Shown: one piece after another, positions 44,357 through 55,192 of the stretch
How positions within the stretch are numbered: the first letter of the stretch is position 1
Layout of the letters: each line of letters begins with the position of its first letter
Source of the DNA: an uncultured Salinimicrobium sp.
GTDB lineage: Bacteria; Bacteroidota; Bacteroidia; Flavobacteriales; Flavobacteriaceae
Length of the DNA: 64,000 nt
Direction of reading: 5' to 3'
NCBI GenBank assembly: GCA_946887075.1
Contig: CAMPKA010000016.1
Location: forward strand, 4,485 to 68,484
Notes under the pieces: model-generated
What the model saw: the letters and a program-made list of their open reading frames with translations, nothing else
Told to the model about the DNA's origin: nothing
The model's database searches: none
Program-made: the position numbers and the translations under genes

Positions 44357-45487
44357 ATGACCGTATTTTTAATCATTATAGTAGTAGCACTTTTCGCTAT
44401 CACCCTTTGGCAGCTGTCCAGAATATTTGTCCTGTCAAGGAGTACGGAGCCACTGGATAATAATCAGGTGGCGAGCGACAAGGATAATCGTACCCAGGGA
44501 AATTTGATGCTGGCATTTGGTATCGCCTTCTATCTGTTCATGTTGTATAACTTCTGGAATTTCACTGACCGGGCACTTCCTGCAGCTTCCTCGGCTCATG
44601 GGGCGGAATACGACAATCTCCTTTTGATTACCATGGCCCTGATCATGTTCGTTCAGGTGATCACTCAAGGGCTGCTGCACTTTTTCGCTTTCAGATATAA
44701 GGGTAAGCAGGGCAGGAAGGCACTGTTCTTTGCTGATAACGACAAGCTCGAATTCGTCTGGACGATCATTCCTGTGATCGTATTGGCCGGACTGATTATC
44801 TACGGTCTTTTTACATGGACTGATATCATGGATGTCGCAGAGGAAGAGGATCCTATTGTAATAGAGCTCTATGCGCAGCAATTTAGATGGACCGCCCGGT
44901 ATGCAGGACAGGACAATGTGCTCGGAAAAGCCAATGTGCGCTTTATAGAGGGTCCGAATACCCTCGGAGTGGATGAAACAGACGCTTATGCCTATGATGA
45001 TGTCGTGGTCACTGAACTACATCTTCCGGTGGATCGTCCGGTGCTTTTCAAGATGCGTTCCCAGGACGTGCTGCATTCGGCGTATTTTCCTCATTTCAGG
45101 GCTCAGATGAATGTGGTACCGGGAATGATCACCCAATTTTCCTTTACTCCGACAGTGACGACTGATGAGATCCAGGAGACGGAATACATGAGGGATAAGA
45201 TCGCAAGGATCCAGGAGATCAGACGGGAAGAAAACAAGAGACGTGCAGTGGCAGGAGAAGAAGCCCTTCCTCCTTACGAGCAATTCGAATATTTCCTCTT
45301 GTGTAACAAGATATGTGGAGTAGCCCATTACAATATGCAGATGAAAGTCGTAGTGGAGAGCCAGCAGGAGTTTCAGGACTGGATGGCACAACAGGAGAGA
45401 TTTGGAGAGACCATTCAACCAGAGGAAAGCTCGCCCGAACCGGCAGCGGTTTCAGATGGTGCGGATGTAGCGCAGGTTCAACAATAA
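44357..45487 (+). CDS. coxB: Cytochrome c oxidase subunit II
   Basis: 376 residues: an extra N-terminal helix, then two further helices and the periplasmic CuA domain. The CuA ligands are visible as LHSAYFP (His) and CNKICGVAHYNM (Cys316, Cys320, His324, Met327). The residue between the two Cys that is Glu in most enzymes (CSEIC), whose side chain binds the non-redox magnesium, is Lys318 here. There is no fused cytochrome c. In the related F. johnsoniae system this subunit docks to complex III. It lies 28 nt after actF and 21 nt before coxA, so supercomplex genes are co-expressed. Confidence 0.96.
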   Translation: MTVFLIIIVVALFAITLWQLSRIFVLSRSTEPLDNNQVASDKDNRTQGNLMLAFGIAFYLFMLYNFWNFTDRALPAASSAHGAEYDNLLLITMALIMFVQVITQGLLHFFAFRYKGKQGRKALFFADNDKLEFVWTIIPVIVLAGLIIYGLFTWTDIMDVAEEEDPIVIELYAQQFRWTARYAGQDNVLGKANVRFIEGPNTLGVDETDAYAYDDVVVTELHLPVDRPVLFKMRSQDVLHSAYFPHFRAQMNVVPGMITQFSFTPTVTTDEIQETEYMRDKIARIQEIRREENKRRAVAGEEALPPYEQFEYFLLCNKICGVAHYNMQMKVVVESQQEFQDWMAQQERFGETIQPEESSPEPAAVSDGADVAQVQQ

Positions 45488-45508
45488 TAAAGTTAAGATT
45501 AAAAAAAT

Positions 45509-47323
45509 ATGTCAGCAGTAGGACACGAACAGTTCGATGAACACGCTCATGATGAACATCATGGAGGTAATTTCTTTACGCGGTACATCTTTAGCATGGA
45601 CCACAAGATCATTGCGAAGCAGTATCTCTTTACCGCACTTTTTATGGGGATTATCGGGATCGCCATGTCCGTCTTCTTTAGGATGCAGCTTGCGTGGCCG
45701 GCGGAATCCTTCAAGATATTCGAAATTTTTCTTGGAAAATGGGCTCCCGACGGCATCATGAGCCCGGAAATTTATCTGGCACTTGTCACCATTCACGGAA
45801 CCATCATGGTCTTTTTCGTACTCACCCAGGGACTTAGTGGTACTTTCAGCAATCTCCTGATCCCACTGCAGATCGGGGCCAGGGATATGGCTTCCGGATT
45901 TATGAACATGCTGTCATACTGGCTGTTCTTCCTTTCCTCGGTCATCATGCTCGCCTCCCTTTTTGTGGAAACAGGTCCGGCCTCAGCAGGATGGACGATA
46001 TATCCTCCTCTTAGTGCGCTTCCTGCGGCAATCGGAGGATCAGGTCTTGGGATGACGCTTTGGCTGGTTTCGATGGCCATCTTTATCGCCTCTTCTCTTT
46101 TGGGTTCCCTGAACTACATCGTGACTGTGATCAACCTGAGGACCAAAGGGATGTCGATGACCCGACTTCCCCTGACGGTATGGGCTCTTTTTGTCACTGC
46201 CATTATCGGGGTGGTCTCCTTTCCGGTGTTGTTTGCAGCGGCTCTGATGCTCATTATGGATAGAAGCTTTGGAACCTCCTTTTTCCTCAGTGACATCTTT
46301 TTGAAAGGAGAGGTGCTTCATTACCAGGGGGGTTCTCCAATACTTTTCGAACACCTGTTCTGGTTCCTAGGGCATCCGGAGGTGTACATCGTTATTCTTC
46401 CGGCCATGGGAATGGCTTCTGAGATTCTATCGACCAACTCACGGAAACCTATTTTCGGGTATCGCGCGATGATCGCCTCCATTCTCGGTATCGCATTTCT
46501 CTCCACCATTGTGTGGGGACACCACATGTTCGTTTCCGGGATGAATCCGTTCCTGGGATCGGTCTTTACCTTTACAACCCTGCTCATTGCCATTCCTTCA
46601 GCAGTAAAAGCCTTTAACTGGATCACCACGATCTGGAAAGGAAATTTACAGATGAATCCGTCGATGCTGTTTTCCATTGGATTTGTATCGACCTTTATCA
46701 CGGGAGGACTGACGGGAATAGTTCTGGGAGACAGTACGCTGGATATCAACGTGCACGACACCTATTTTGTTGTGGCGCATTTCCACCTGGTCATGGGTAT
46801 CTCCGCCCTCTACGGGATGTTCGCCGGAATCTATCACTGGTTTCCCAAGATGTTTGGGAAAATGATGAATAAGAACCTGGGTTATGTCCACTTCTGGATC
46901 ACGATCATCGGAGCCTACGGGGTATTTTTCCCCATGCACTTTATAGGAATGGCCGGATTGCCGCGACGTTACTACGACAACACCGCTTTTCCCTACTTTG
47001 ATGATCTTGCGGACATCAACGTCCTGATCACGGTATTTGCCATAATTACCGCGCTGGTACAACTCGTGTTCCTTTATAATTTTATCCATTCGATCTTTTT
47101 CGGGAAACGGGCGACTGCCAATCCATGGAATTCCAATACGCTGGAATGGACTACACCGATCGACCCGATCCATGGAAACTGGCCTGGTCCTCTTCCCGTT
47201 GTCTACCGCTGGCCTTACGATTACAGCAAGACCAATGAAGCCGGCAAATATGTCATAGCGGGGCAGGATTTCGCTCCCCAGACAGTGCCCCTTCAGGAGG
47301 ACGAGGAGGAATTGAATCATTAG
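45509..47323 (+). CDS. coxA: Cytochrome c oxidase subunit I (A-type, aa3)
   Basis: Catalytic oxygen-reducing and proton-pumping subunit, 604 residues, 12 helices. All ligands are visible: heme a His in TIHGTIMVFF, CuB His with crosslinked Tyr in GHPEVYIVILP, the WGHHMFVSGM pair, and AHFHLVMG for hemes a and a3. K-channel Lys lies in PSAVKAFNWI and D-channel Asp in GARDMASGFMN, so it is a normal A-type pump. Subunits III and IV are not in this window and must be elsewhere. A terminator follows (47347-47376). Confidence 0.97.
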   Translation: MSAVGHEQFDEHAHDEHHGGNFFTRYIFSMDHKIIAKQYLFTALFMGIIGIAMSVFFRMQLAWPAESFKIFEIFLGKWAPDGIMSPEIYLALVTIHGTIMVFFVLTQGLSGTFSNLLIPLQIGARDMASGFMNMLSYWLFFLSSVIMLASLFVETGPASAGWTIYPPLSALPAAIGGSGLGMTLWLVSMAIFIASSLLGSLNYIVTVINLRTKGMSMTRLPLTVWALFVTAIIGVVSFPVLFAAALMLIMDRSFGTSFFLSDIFLKGEVLHYQGGSPILFEHLFWFLGHPEVYIVILPAMGMASEILSTNSRKPIFGYRAMIASILGIAFLSTIVWGHHMFVSGMNPFLGSVFTFTTLLIAIPSAVKAFNWITTIWKGNLQMNPSMLFSIGFVSTFITGGLTGIVLGDSTLDINVHDTYFVVAHFHLVMGISALYGMFAGIYHWFPKMFGKMMNKNLGYVHFWITIIGAYGVFFPMHFIGMAGLPRRYYDNTAFPYFDDLADINVLITVFAIITALVQLVFLYNFIHSIFFGKRATANPWNSNTLEWTTPIDPIHGNWPGPLPVVYRWPYDYSKTNEAGKYVIAGQDFAPQTVPLQEDEEELNH

Positions 47324-47346
47324 GATCTGAATTTCCGATTATATCG

Positions 47347-47376
47347 AAAGCCTTTTCTCCGGAAGAGGCTTTTCTT
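47347..47376 (+). terminator. Terminator of the act-cox operon
   Basis: AAGCCTTTTC (47348-47357) pairs with GAAGAGGCTT (47362-47371), one G-T pair included, around loop TCCG, followed by a T-rich tail. It lies 25 nt past the coxA stop and runs directly into the ruvB promoter. Confidence 0.75.
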
Positions 47377-47377
47377 T

Positions 47378-47385
47378 TACCTTTG
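47378..47385 (+). promoter_or_regulatory. -7 element of ruvB
   Basis: TACCTTTG fits TAnnTTTG, ending 20 nt before the ATG at 47406. It overlaps the GTG at 47385, which would otherwise be the first possible start, so that start is unlikely. No TTG at the normal distance. Confidence 0.5.
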
Positions 47386-47405
47386 TGGAATTCAACCCTC
47401 TCAAT

Positions 47406-48431
47406 ATGAACGAGTACCTAGATCCCAGCGGCGCGCATTTTTCTCCTGAAGAAGTAGATATCGAAAGGGCTTTAAGACCCTTACGATTCGATGATTTTGC
47501 AGGCCAGGATCAGGTGCTCGAGAATCTAAAGGTCTTTGTGGAAGCTGCAAATCAGCGCGGAGAAGCCCTGGACCATACGCTCTTCCACGGACCTCCCGGA
47601 CTGGGCAAAACCACCCTGGCCCATATCCTGGCAAATGAACTGGAAGTGAATATCAAGGTCACTTCCGGACCCGTCCTCGACAAACCCGGTGATCTTGCGG
47701 GGCTCCTGACCAACCTCGAGGAACGGGACGTCCTGTTTATAGATGAGATACATCGCCTCAGTGCGGTGGTGGAGGAATACCTCTATTCCGCAATGGAGGA
47801 CTACCGGATCGATATCATGATCGAGTCCGGTCCGAACGCCAGAAGCGTTCAGATTAACCTGAACCCCTTTACATTAATCGGGGCCACTACGCGAAGCGGT
47901 CTGCTGACCGCTCCAATGAGAGCGAGGTTCGGGATTTCTAGCCGGCTTGAATATTACTCTACAGAACTTCTTGCAGACATTGTGCAAAGAAGTGCCCATA
48001 TCCTCAAGGTGCCTATGAGCATGGAAGCCGCTATTGAGATCGCTGGAAGAAGTCGAGGGACCCCCAGAATAGCTAATGCCCTTCTGCGAAGGGTCAGGGA
48101 TTTTGCTCAGATCAAAGGAAACGGGAAAATAGATATCGAAATTGCCAGGTTCGGACTCAAGGCCCTGAACGTCGATGCGCATGGACTAGATGAAATGGAC
48201 AACAAGATCCTGACGACGATCATCGATAAATTCAAAGGAGGTCCTGTAGGAATTACGACTTTAGCCACAGCGGTCAGCGAAAGTGCGGAAACCCTGGAGG
48301 AGGTTTATGAGCCCTTTTTGATCCAGCAGGGATTCATCCAGCGCACCCCGCGTGGGAGGGAGGTGACGGAGGCGGCTTACCGACATTTGGGGAGGACCAG
48401 GAACTCTGCTCAGGGGGGCTTGTTCGACTGA
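47406..48431 (+). CDS. ruvB: Holliday junction branch migration ATPase RuvB
   Basis: AAA+ motor that drives branch migration with RuvA. 341 residues from the ATG at 47406 ([12 protein letters not shown]), the start used by close relatives; the in-frame GTG at 47385 lies in the -7 element. Walker A is [13 protein letters not shown], Walker [10 protein letters not shown], sensor [18 protein letters not shown], arginine finger region GISSRLEYY, and the winged-helix C-terminus [11 protein letters not shown]. ruvA lies separately 7 kb downstream. Confidence 0.97.
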   Translation: MNEYLDPSGAHFSPEEVDIERALRPLRFDDFAGQDQVLENLKVFVEAANQRGEALDHTLFHGPPGLGKTTLAHILANELEVNIKVTSGPVLDKPGDLAGLLTNLEERDVLFIDEIHRLSAVVEEYLYSAMEDYRIDIMIESGPNARSVQINLNPFTLIGATTRSGLLTAPMRARFGISSRLEYYSTELLADIVQRSAHILKVPMSMEAAIEIAGRSRGTPRIANALLRRVRDFAQIKGNGKIDIEIARFGLKALNVDAHGLDEMDNKILTTIIDKFKGGPVGITTLATAVSESAETLEEVYEPFLIQQGFIQRTPRGREVTEAAYRHLGRTRNSAQGGLFD

Positions 48432-48445
48432 ATAAAATCGATTTA

Positions 48446-49768
48446 ATGAACAGGACCAGTGGCATTCCCAAGGTTTCCCGGTTGAGGTTCTATACCCGGG
48501 CAAGGGAAATTCTCAGAAATCCCCTCCCGTTTCATCACGACAATTTTGAGCGGTGCGGGGATACCTTTACCATGGACACCGGATTGGGCAGGAGGATCAT
48601 TTTTTCCAGGGATGCTGCCTTTGCTCAGTACGTGCTCCAGAAAAACCATCGCAATTATACCAAGTCCGCCATTCAGCAGCAGGATATGGCTAAATATCTG
48701 GGTAATGGATTGCTCACCTCGGAAGGGGAGGCATGGAGAGGCCAGCGTAAACTGATCCAGCCGGCTTTTCACCGGAAAAGTCTGGATCTCGTCCTGAAAA
48801 AGATTCATGACGCTATCCTTACCGAGCTCCAAAGGATTCCCGCCAACCGGTCGGTAGATATTTTTCCCGTGATGAGTGACCTTGCCTTTCAAAGCGTGGT
48901 GAAGGCGCTCTTCAGCGGCGCCGTGGACCAGGATGAGATAGACCGGCTGCAGTTTTTTACTCAGGAGGCCCAGGCTATGCTGGTCCGAGAGCTTCGACAG
49001 CCTTATCTCGGCTGGTGGTTCAAATGGCGGGGAATGATCACCAAACATCTCGATCTGGCAAGGGAGGCCAAGAAAATCCTTCTAAAGGTAATCCGTGACC
49101 GAAGGCAAGCGGAGAGAAATCCGGGAGATCTTTTGGATATGCTTCTAGAGGCAAGATACGATGATGGTAGCCATATGCATGAGCAACAGCTTTTGGATGA
49201 GATCCTGATCCTGTTTACAGCGGGCCATGAGACCGCATCGAATGCGCTGACCTTCACCTGTCAGCTTTTAGCCAGACATCCGGCAGCACAGGAAAAAATC
49301 GCCTCAGAGGCCAGGGCGGCCAAGGAAACTGGCGGAGACCCCATGGAAATCATCAGAGGTTGCACCTATACGGAGCTCGTAATCCTGGAGGCCATGCGAT
49401 TATTTCCCCCCGTCTATTTTATCGACCGGGTGAACAAGACTGATGATGCTTTTGAAGGCAAGTCATTTCCTGCCGGTTCAACCCTCCTGTTTTCGCTCTT
49501 TGAGATTCACAGGCATCCCGGTTTCTGGAGAGATCCGACATTATTTCAGCCGGAGCGGTTCAACCGTAGCACGAATTCGCATTACTTTCCCTTTGGGGCA
49601 GGTCCTCGCAAATGTATTGGCAGCAATTTTGCAATGTATGAGATGGTGCTCTGCATTTCAGAGCTGATCTCGAGGTTCAGGATTTTACCGGAGAACAGCC
49701 TGATCGAGATGCAGCCTTTGATCACCTTGAAACCCAAGAATGCGATCCTGAAATTCGAAGAAAGATGA
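48446..49768 (+). CDS. Cytochrome P450
   Basis: Heme monooxygenase of 440 residues, soluble (no N-terminal anchor). The oxygen-binding I helix is [12 protein letters not shown], the K-helix ExxR is LEAMRLFPP, and the heme-thiolate loop is [10 protein letters not shown] with Cys390. The sequence resembles the bacterial CYP102-like and fatty-acid-hydroxylase clade more than plant or animal forms; the substrate is unknown. No dedicated ferredoxin or reductase is adjacent. It starts 14 nt after ruvB, and its stop overlaps the queG start by four bases. Confidence 0.94.
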   Translation: MNRTSGIPKVSRLRFYTRAREILRNPLPFHHDNFERCGDTFTMDTGLGRRIIFSRDAAFAQYVLQKNHRNYTKSAIQQQDMAKYLGNGLLTSEGEAWRGQRKLIQPAFHRKSLDLVLKKIHDAILTELQRIPANRSVDIFPVMSDLAFQSVVKALFSGAVDQDEIDRLQFFTQEAQAMLVRELRQPYLGWWFKWRGMITKHLDLAREAKKILLKVIRDRRQAERNPGDLLDMLLEARYDDGSHMHEQQLLDEILILFTAGHETASNALTFTCQLLARHPAAQEKIASEARAAKETGGDPMEIIRGCTYTELVILEAMRLFPPVYFIDRVNKTDDAFEGKSFPAGSTLLFSLFEIHRHPGFWRDPTLFQPERFNRSTNSHYFPFGAGPRKCIGSNFAMYEMVLCISELISRFRILPENSLIEMQPLITLKPKNAILKFEER

Positions 49769-50694
49769 CTTCCTCCAATCCAGCCAGATATACCGCCCTG
49801 ATCAAAGCCGAAGCAAAACGCCTTGGCTTTCTCTCCTGTGGAATCTCCAAGGCTGCCTATCTTGAAGAGGAGGCGCCCAGGCTCGAGGAGTATCTTAGGG
49901 AGAATCGGCAGGGAGAGATGACCTACTTGGAAAATCATTTTGACAAGCGCCTGGATCCCACGTTGCTGGTTCCCGGTTCCAAAAGCGTTATCTCCCTGCT
50001 GCTTAATTACTACCCCAATACCAGCCAAAACGAGGATTCCTATAAGATCAGTAAATATGCCTATGGTATGGATTACCATTTCGTGATCAAGGATAAACTC
50101 CGCGAACTACTGCGGTATATTCAGGAGGAAATAGGAGAAGTAGACGGCAGAGCATTCGTGGATTCCGCACCTGTAATGGACAAGGCATGGGCGGCAAAGA
50201 GCGGCCTGGGCTGGGTGGGGAAAAACAGTCTGCTGCTTTCCAAAAGAAAAGGATCTTTCTTTTTTGTTGCGGAACTGATCGTAGATCTGGACCTGGAGTA
50301 TGACAGCCCCACTACGGATCACTGCGGAACATGTACGGCCTGCATAGATGCCTGTCCTACTCAAGCCATAATCGAGCCTTACAAAGTGGATGGCAGCAAG
50401 TGTATTTCCTATTTTACCATTGAACTCAAAGAGGAAATTCCAGCTGGTTTTAAAGGGCGATTTGATGACTGGATATTCGGCTGTGATATCTGCCAGGATA
50501 TTTGTCCCTGGAATCGTTTCTCCAAAGGCCATTCGGAACCCCTTTTGGAACCTCATGAAGAATTCAGCGAAATGACCCGGAAGGACTGGGAGGAAATCAC
50601 CGAAGAAACCTTTAGCAAGATCTTTCGGAAATCCGCGGTGAAAAGGACCAAGTACAAAGGACTGACCAGGAATATCAGGTTTTTAAAGGAATGA
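49765..50694 (+). CDS. queG: Epoxyqueuosine reductase
   Basis: Cobalamin and iron-sulfur enzyme that reduces epoxyqueuosine to queuosine in tRNA, the last step of Q synthesis. 309 residues. After an N-terminal domain with [11 protein letters not shown] comes the two-cluster ferredoxin part: [16 protein letters not shown] and [11 protein letters not shown]. The length is at the short end (the E. coli enzyme is about 380), since the C-terminal HEAT-like part is missing, as in other Bacteroidetes. The ATG overlaps the P450 stop, which is coupling by position and not evidence of a shared pathway. Confidence 0.95.
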   Translation: MTSSNPARYTALIKAEAKRLGFLSCGISKAAYLEEEAPRLEEYLRENRQGEMTYLENHFDKRLDPTLLVPGSKSVISLLLNYYPNTSQNEDSYKISKYAYGMDYHFVIKDKLRELLRYIQEEIGEVDGRAFVDSAPVMDKAWAAKSGLGWVGKNSLLLSKRKGSFFFVAELIVDLDLEYDSPTTDHCGTCTACIDACPTQAIIEPYKVDGSKCISYFTIELKEEIPAGFKGRFDDWIFGCDICQDICPWNRFSKGHSEPLLEPHEEFSEMTRKDWEEITEETFSKIFRKSAVKRTKYKGLTRNIRFLKE

Positions 50695-50806
50695 GCGTTC
50701 CAGTTTCGGAATTAGCTCTTTTTCCAGGTACGTTTAAGGCAAAGTTCCACTTTGTATCTTTACAGGTATGAATGATCTCATCCACATCAGCCGTAACGAC
50801 TTAATC

Positions 50807-52735
50807 ATGAGACCGCGGTGGCTATTGATCCCCGCCTTTCTGCTAACCATGATCGCTCCAGGGATCGCCCAGGAGAGAGCGTTCGTTTTTGATGTGGATT
50901 CCGCCCTTGAGCAGCTCCTACGCACAGCAGACACCGATGGCGATAAAAAGATAACCATAGCCGATAAACCCCGGCAGGGGTTCCGGATTACCGGGCGCAG
51001 TGGGGATTCACTGGTTATCCGGCGTATTTATCACCTGTCAAATCTGCTTCAGGAACTCGCCCAGGCGCAAATGGGTGGAAGGGATAGCCTGAATATTTCT
51101 GTAGAGCGGATTAAAGAACCTCCGTCGGAGCGGATCTCCAGGAGGATCAGAACCGTATTCTGGAATGATCTTACACGTGCTATCGACGAGGAAGGACTCG
51201 CCGAGATCCTGCGGGACCCGAAGGCTTCTCCGGGAAATCAGCGCCTCTACATCGCTCCGTCGGATACTGCGGGAATAAAATACTACCGGCAGCTGGAGAA
51301 AGACCTGTCGGGATTCCAGGTGGTGCTATTGCCCGATAACATTACCCCCGAATATGTCCAATCGATCAATGATCAGCCGGGACTTTTAGCCCTTAAGACT
51401 GACAATGGAAAAGCCGTTCCTTTTGTGGTCCCCGGCGGGAGGTTCAATGAAATGTACGGATGGGACAGCTACTTTATCAGTTTGGGACTTCTCCTCGATA
51501 ACAGGGATTCCCTTGCCAGGGCGATGGTAGACAACCTGGTGTACCAGGTTAATCACTACGGAAAGATCCTCAATGCCAACCGGTCCTATTATCTGACCAG
51601 AAGTCAGCCCCCATTCCTTTCTTCCCTGGTCAGGAAGGTCTATGAGGCTATGGAACAAAAGGATTCCCTCTGGCTCAGAACGTCCCTCGGGGCTGCAATC
51701 CGGGAGTATGAGCAGGTATGGATGGAGGAAGGGGAGCGCCTGACTCCAATAGGACTAAACCGCTATCTTGGCCAGGGGATTGGTATTCCGCCAGAGACCG
51801 AACCCGGTCATTTCGAGGAGATACTCCTGGAATTCGCCCAGAAGCATAAGATGTCCCTGGAGGAGTTTACCGAGGGATACAAGACCGGTGAGATTAGAGA
51901 TGAGGCCCTAGACGAATATTTCCGTCATGACAGAACCATGCGGGAAAGTGGACATGATACCACCTGGAGACTTGTAGGGAAAGCCACAGAACTCGTTCCT
52001 GTAGGTCTCAATGCGCTTCTGTATAAATATGAAACGGACTTCGCCTATCTCATCAGGCGATACTTTGACGGGGTTTTCAGGAGTCCCTCGGGACGGACTT
52101 ATACCGATGACTTCTGGAGGGGAAAAGCCAGTACCCGTAAAGATCTTATGAAAAAATACCTCTGGGATCCGGAAGCGGGTGGATATTTTGATTATGATCT
52201 TACAACGGAAAACCGCACAAGTTATCTTTCTGCGACAAATTTCTATCCGCTCTGGGCGGGAATTCCCACAGCTCAGCAAGCGCAAAGAATGGTCAAGAGC
52301 CTGGAGGAGGATCTGGTGGCAAAAGGAGGAATCCTGGCCAGTTCGCTCGCTTCTACAGAGGCTTCCGCCAAAAAAGGGATACAGCGACAGTGGGATTATC
52401 CTTATGGATGGGCTCCCCATCAGATGCTGCTCTGGGAGGGCCTTTTGCAATATGGATTCGAACCTTTGGCGCATGAACTGATCTATCGCTGGCTCTGGAT
52501 GATTACCAGGAATGCTGTCGATTACAATGGTACCGTGCCGGAGAAGTTTGATGTCGTGAAGGCCACCCACAAGGTGTACGCGGAGTACGGGAATGTCGGA
52601 ACTGAGTTCGCATATATCACAACCTCTGGTTTTGGATGGATGAACGCGTCCTACCAACTCGGTTTGGAACTCCTTCCTGAACAATATCGCGATGAACTCG
52701 ACGACCTTGTACCTCCGGATCAGCTGTTCCCGTAA
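50807..52735 (+). CDS. treA: Secreted trehalase, GH37, with EF-hand-like N-terminus
   Basis: Hydrolyses trehalose to two glucose in the periplasm. From the ATG at 50807 it has 642 residues with a signal peptide (LLIPAFLLTMIAPGIAQE); an in-frame ATG at 50768 is possible. Both GH37 signatures are present: PGGRFNEMYGWDSYF and QWDYPYGWAPHQ. At about residues 42-54 lies DTDGDKKITIADK, which resembles a calcium-binding EF-hand loop, an addition not seen in E. coli TreA. It is a lone gene between queG and maeB. Confidence 0.93.
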   Translation: MRPRWLLIPAFLLTMIAPGIAQERAFVFDVDSALEQLLRTADTDGDKKITIADKPRQGFRITGRSGDSLVIRRIYHLSNLLQELAQAQMGGRDSLNISVERIKEPPSERISRRIRTVFWNDLTRAIDEEGLAEILRDPKASPGNQRLYIAPSDTAGIKYYRQLEKDLSGFQVVLLPDNITPEYVQSINDQPGLLALKTDNGKAVPFVVPGGRFNEMYGWDSYFISLGLLLDNRDSLARAMVDNLVYQVNHYGKILNANRSYYLTRSQPPFLSSLVRKVYEAMEQKDSLWLRTSLGAAIREYEQVWMEEGERLTPIGLNRYLGQGIGIPPETEPGHFEEILLEFAQKHKMSLEEFTEGYKTGEIRDEALDEYFRHDRTMRESGHDTTWRLVGKATELVPVGLNALLYKYETDFAYLIRRYFDGVFRSPSGRTYTDDFWRGKASTRKDLMKKYLWDPEAGGYFDYDLTTENRTSYLSATNFYPLWAGIPTAQQAQRMVKSLEEDLVAKGGILASSLASTEASAKKGIQRQWDYPYGWAPHQMLLWEGLLQYGFEPLAHELIYRWLWMITRNAVDYNGTVPEKFDVVKATHKVYAEYGNVGTEFAYITTSGFGWMNASYQLGLELLPEQYRDELDDLVPPDQLFP

Positions 52736-52773
52736 ATTCCCTCCTGGGTCTCCTGTCATATTCCGGAATCCTT

Positions 52774-52781
52774 TAACTTTG
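52774..52781 (+). promoter_or_regulatory. -7 element of maeB
   Basis: TAACTTTG fits TAnnTTTG, 22 nt before the ATG at 52804. No TTG is seen at 19 nt. Confidence 0.45.
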
Positions 52782-52803
52782 CAGGTCCTTAAATGGGAAA
52801 TCT

Positions 52804-55098
52804 ATGAGCAATGAAAGAAAACGAAGGGAAGCTCTTGTCTATCACGCCAAACCCTTTCCGGGGAAGATTCAGGTAGTTCCGACCAAGAAATATTCTACCC
52901 AACGCGACCTCTCCCTTGCCTATTCTCCCGGGGTTGCCGCCCCTTGTCTGGAGATCCATAAGAACATCGAAAAGGTTTACAAATATACGACCAAGGGGAA
53001 TCTGGTCGCCGTGATTTCGAACGGTACGGCCGTACTGGGACTTGGGGATATTGGCCCGGAGGCCTCTAAACCGGTCATGGAGGGGAAAGGATTGCTTTTT
53101 AAGATTTTCTCAGATATCGACGTTTTCGACATCGAGATCGGAACCAAGGATGTGGATGCCTTTGTGGAAACGGTAAAGAACATCGCACCGACCTTCGGGG
53201 GAATCAACCTGGAAGATATCGCGGCTCCTGAGGCTTTTGAGATCGAGCGGCGCCTAAAGGAGGAACTCGATATTCCCGTAATGCATGATGACCAGCATGG
53301 AACTGCGATCATTTCTTCTGCTGCCTTGCTCAATGCCCTGGAACTGGCGGGTAAGAAGATTCAGAAGGTGAAGGTGGTCATCTCCGGCGCAGGTTCAGCT
53401 GCCATTGCCTGTGCCAACCTGTTCATAGCCCTGGGGGTAAAAGTCAGCAATATTGTGATGTTTGACATTAACGGTGTCCTTCATCATGGAAGGGAAGATC
53501 TTTCAGACTTACAGAAAAAATTTGCTGTTGAGAAGCGGTATGAGAACCTCGGAGAGGCTATGGAGGGTGCTGATGTCTTTCTTGGCTTATCTGTTGGGAA
53601 TATCGTCTCCCCGGACATGCTCAAAAAAATGGCCAAACGACCCATTGTATTTGCCATGGCCAATCCCAATCCGGAGATCGATTACGAATTGGCCTGTGCC
53701 ACAAGGAAAGATATCATTATGGCCACCGGCAGGAGCGACCATCCAAACCAGGTGAACAATGTATTGGGTTTTCCGTTCATCTTCAGGGGAGCGCTGGATG
53801 TGAGGGCGACCAAAATCAATGAGGAGATGAAAATGGCGGCGGTTAAGGCGCTTGCAGAACTTGCGAAGGAACCGGTGCCCGAACAGGTCAATATCGCTTA
53901 TGGCGAAACCAAGCTGACCTTTGGCCGTGATTATATTATTCCCAAACCATTTGATCCGAGACTCGTTGCCGTAGTCCCTCCGGCGGTTGCCCGCGCGGCT
54001 ATGGAAACAGGGGTAGCGAAAAACCCGATCCAGGATTGGGACCGTTACGTAGGGGATTTGCTGGAACGCATGGGGAATGATAACAAAATTACCCGTTTGC
54101 TGATGAATCGGGCCAAGATGGAACCCAAGAGAGTGATCTTCGCAGAGGCGGATCACCTGGACGTATTGAAAGCTGCACAGATCGCACACGACGAGGGAAT
54201 TGCGGAACCGATCCTCCTGGGAAGGCGGGACGTGATCTCCGAACTGATGGCAGAAATAGATTTTTCGTTTAAGGACGTCAAGATTATCGACACTAAATCT
54301 GACGAGGAACAGGAAAGACGAAGCCGTTATGCTGAGGTGTACTGGAAAGCCAGGTTGCGAAAAGGGGTGACGCGCTACGATGCGGAGCTTCTGATGCGCC
54401 AAAGGAACTACTTCGCAGCCATGATGGTCAATGAGGGAGATGCGGACGCGCTGATTTCTGGATACTCCCGTTCCTATCCTACCGTGCTGAAACCCATGCT
54501 CGAGCTCATTGGAACGGCTAAAGGGGTAAACCGGGTGGCTGCGACAAATCTGATGAATACCTCCCGGGGCCCCATCTTCATCAGCGATACTTCTGTCAAC
54601 ATCGATCCTTCAGCCAAGGAACTTGCAAAAATTGCCCAAATGACCGCACGGACGGTAAGGTTGTTTGGAATGGAACCTGTGATCGCAATGATCTCTTACG
54701 GGAATTTCGGATCCTCGCGAAATGAAAGGGCAGCCAAGGTACGGGAAGCCGTGACTTTTCTTCACAGAACCTATCCCGACCTTGTTGTGGATGGTGAAAT
54801 GCAAACGGATTTTGCGCTCAATAAGGAAATGCTCCAGAAGAAGTTTCCCTTTTCAAAAATCGCTGGCAAAAAGGTCAATACCCTTATTTTCCCAAACTTG
54901 GATTCAGGCAACAGCACCTATAAGCTGATCAAGGAGCTGAACAAGACGGAATCCGTAGGTCCGATCCTGATGGGTATGAACAAGCCCGTGCACGTGCTTC
55001 AGCTCGGTGCAAGTGTGGAGGAAATTGTCAACATGACCGCCGTGGCGGTAGTCGATGCCCAGGAAAAGGAGAAAAAGGCACGCCGTCAGTCGGTCTAG
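52804..55098 (+). CDS. maeB: NADP-dependent malic enzyme fused to phosphotransacetylase-like domain
   Basis: Decarboxylates malate to pyruvate with NADP, supplying NADPH and pyruvate. 764 residues, standard for MaeB. The malic enzyme part (about 1-425) has [24 protein letters not shown], the NAD(P) loop [17 protein letters not shown], and [11 protein letters not shown]. The C-terminal part (about 430-764) has a phosphate acetyltransferase fold ([20 protein letters not shown]) that in MaeB is regulatory, usually binding acetyl-CoA, and not catalytic. Alone upstream, with ruvA following 94 nt later. Confidence 0.96.
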   Translation: MSNERKRREALVYHAKPFPGKIQVVPTKKYSTQRDLSLAYSPGVAAPCLEIHKNIEKVYKYTTKGNLVAVISNGTAVLGLGDIGPEASKPVMEGKGLLFKIFSDIDVFDIEIGTKDVDAFVETVKNIAPTFGGINLEDIAAPEAFEIERRLKEELDIPVMHDDQHGTAIISSAALLNALELAGKKIQKVKVVISGAGSAAIACANLFIALGVKVSNIVMFDINGVLHHGREDLSDLQKKFAVEKRYENLGEAMEGADVFLGLSVGNIVSPDMLKKMAKRPIVFAMANPNPEIDYELACATRKDIIMATGRSDHPNQVNNVLGFPFIFRGALDVRATKINEEMKMAAVKALAELAKEPVPEQVNIAYGETKLTFGRDYIIPKPFDPRLVAVVPPAVARAAMETGVAKNPIQDWDRYVGDLLERMGNDNKITRLLMNRAKMEPKRVIFAEADHLDVLKAAQIAHDEGIAEPILLGRRDVISELMAEIDFSFKDVKIIDTKSDEEQERRSRYAEVYWKARLRKGVTRYDAELLMRQRNYFAAMMVNEGDADALISGYSRSYPTVLKPMLELIGTAKGVNRVAATNLMNTSRGPIFISDTSVNIDPSAKELAKIAQMTARTVRLFGMEPVIAMISYGNFGSSRNERAAKVREAVTFLHRTYPDLVVDGEMQTDFALNKEMLQKKFPFSKIAGKKVNTLIFPNLDSGNSTYKLIKELNKTESVGPILMGMNKPVHVLQLGASVEEIVNMTAVAVVDAQEKEKKARRQSV

Positions 55099-55138
55099 CT
55101 GATCAGGATTTTCGACCCCAGTTCAGGGAGACCCGGTA

Positions 55139-55170
55139 TTGTTCCCCTAGGCTAAATTTTACTACATTTG
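55139..55170 (+). promoter_or_regulatory. Promoter of ruvA(-sprA)
   Basis: TTG at 55139-55141, 21 nt, TACATTTG at 55163-55170, which fits the Bacteroidetes consensus with a slightly long spacer. The ATG lies 22 nt downstream. Confidence 0.6.
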
Positions 55171-55192
55171 GTTCCGTACATATTTTGACCAG

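Noticed and set aside
46646..47320. Minus-strand frame (224 codons) opposite coxA
   Set aside because: Shadow of a fully conserved gene, with no signature of its own.
47385..47405. GTG start for ruvB at 47385
   Set aside because: Its first base is the last base of the -7 element TACCTTTG, so it is not on the expected transcript; the ATG at 47406 matches relatives.
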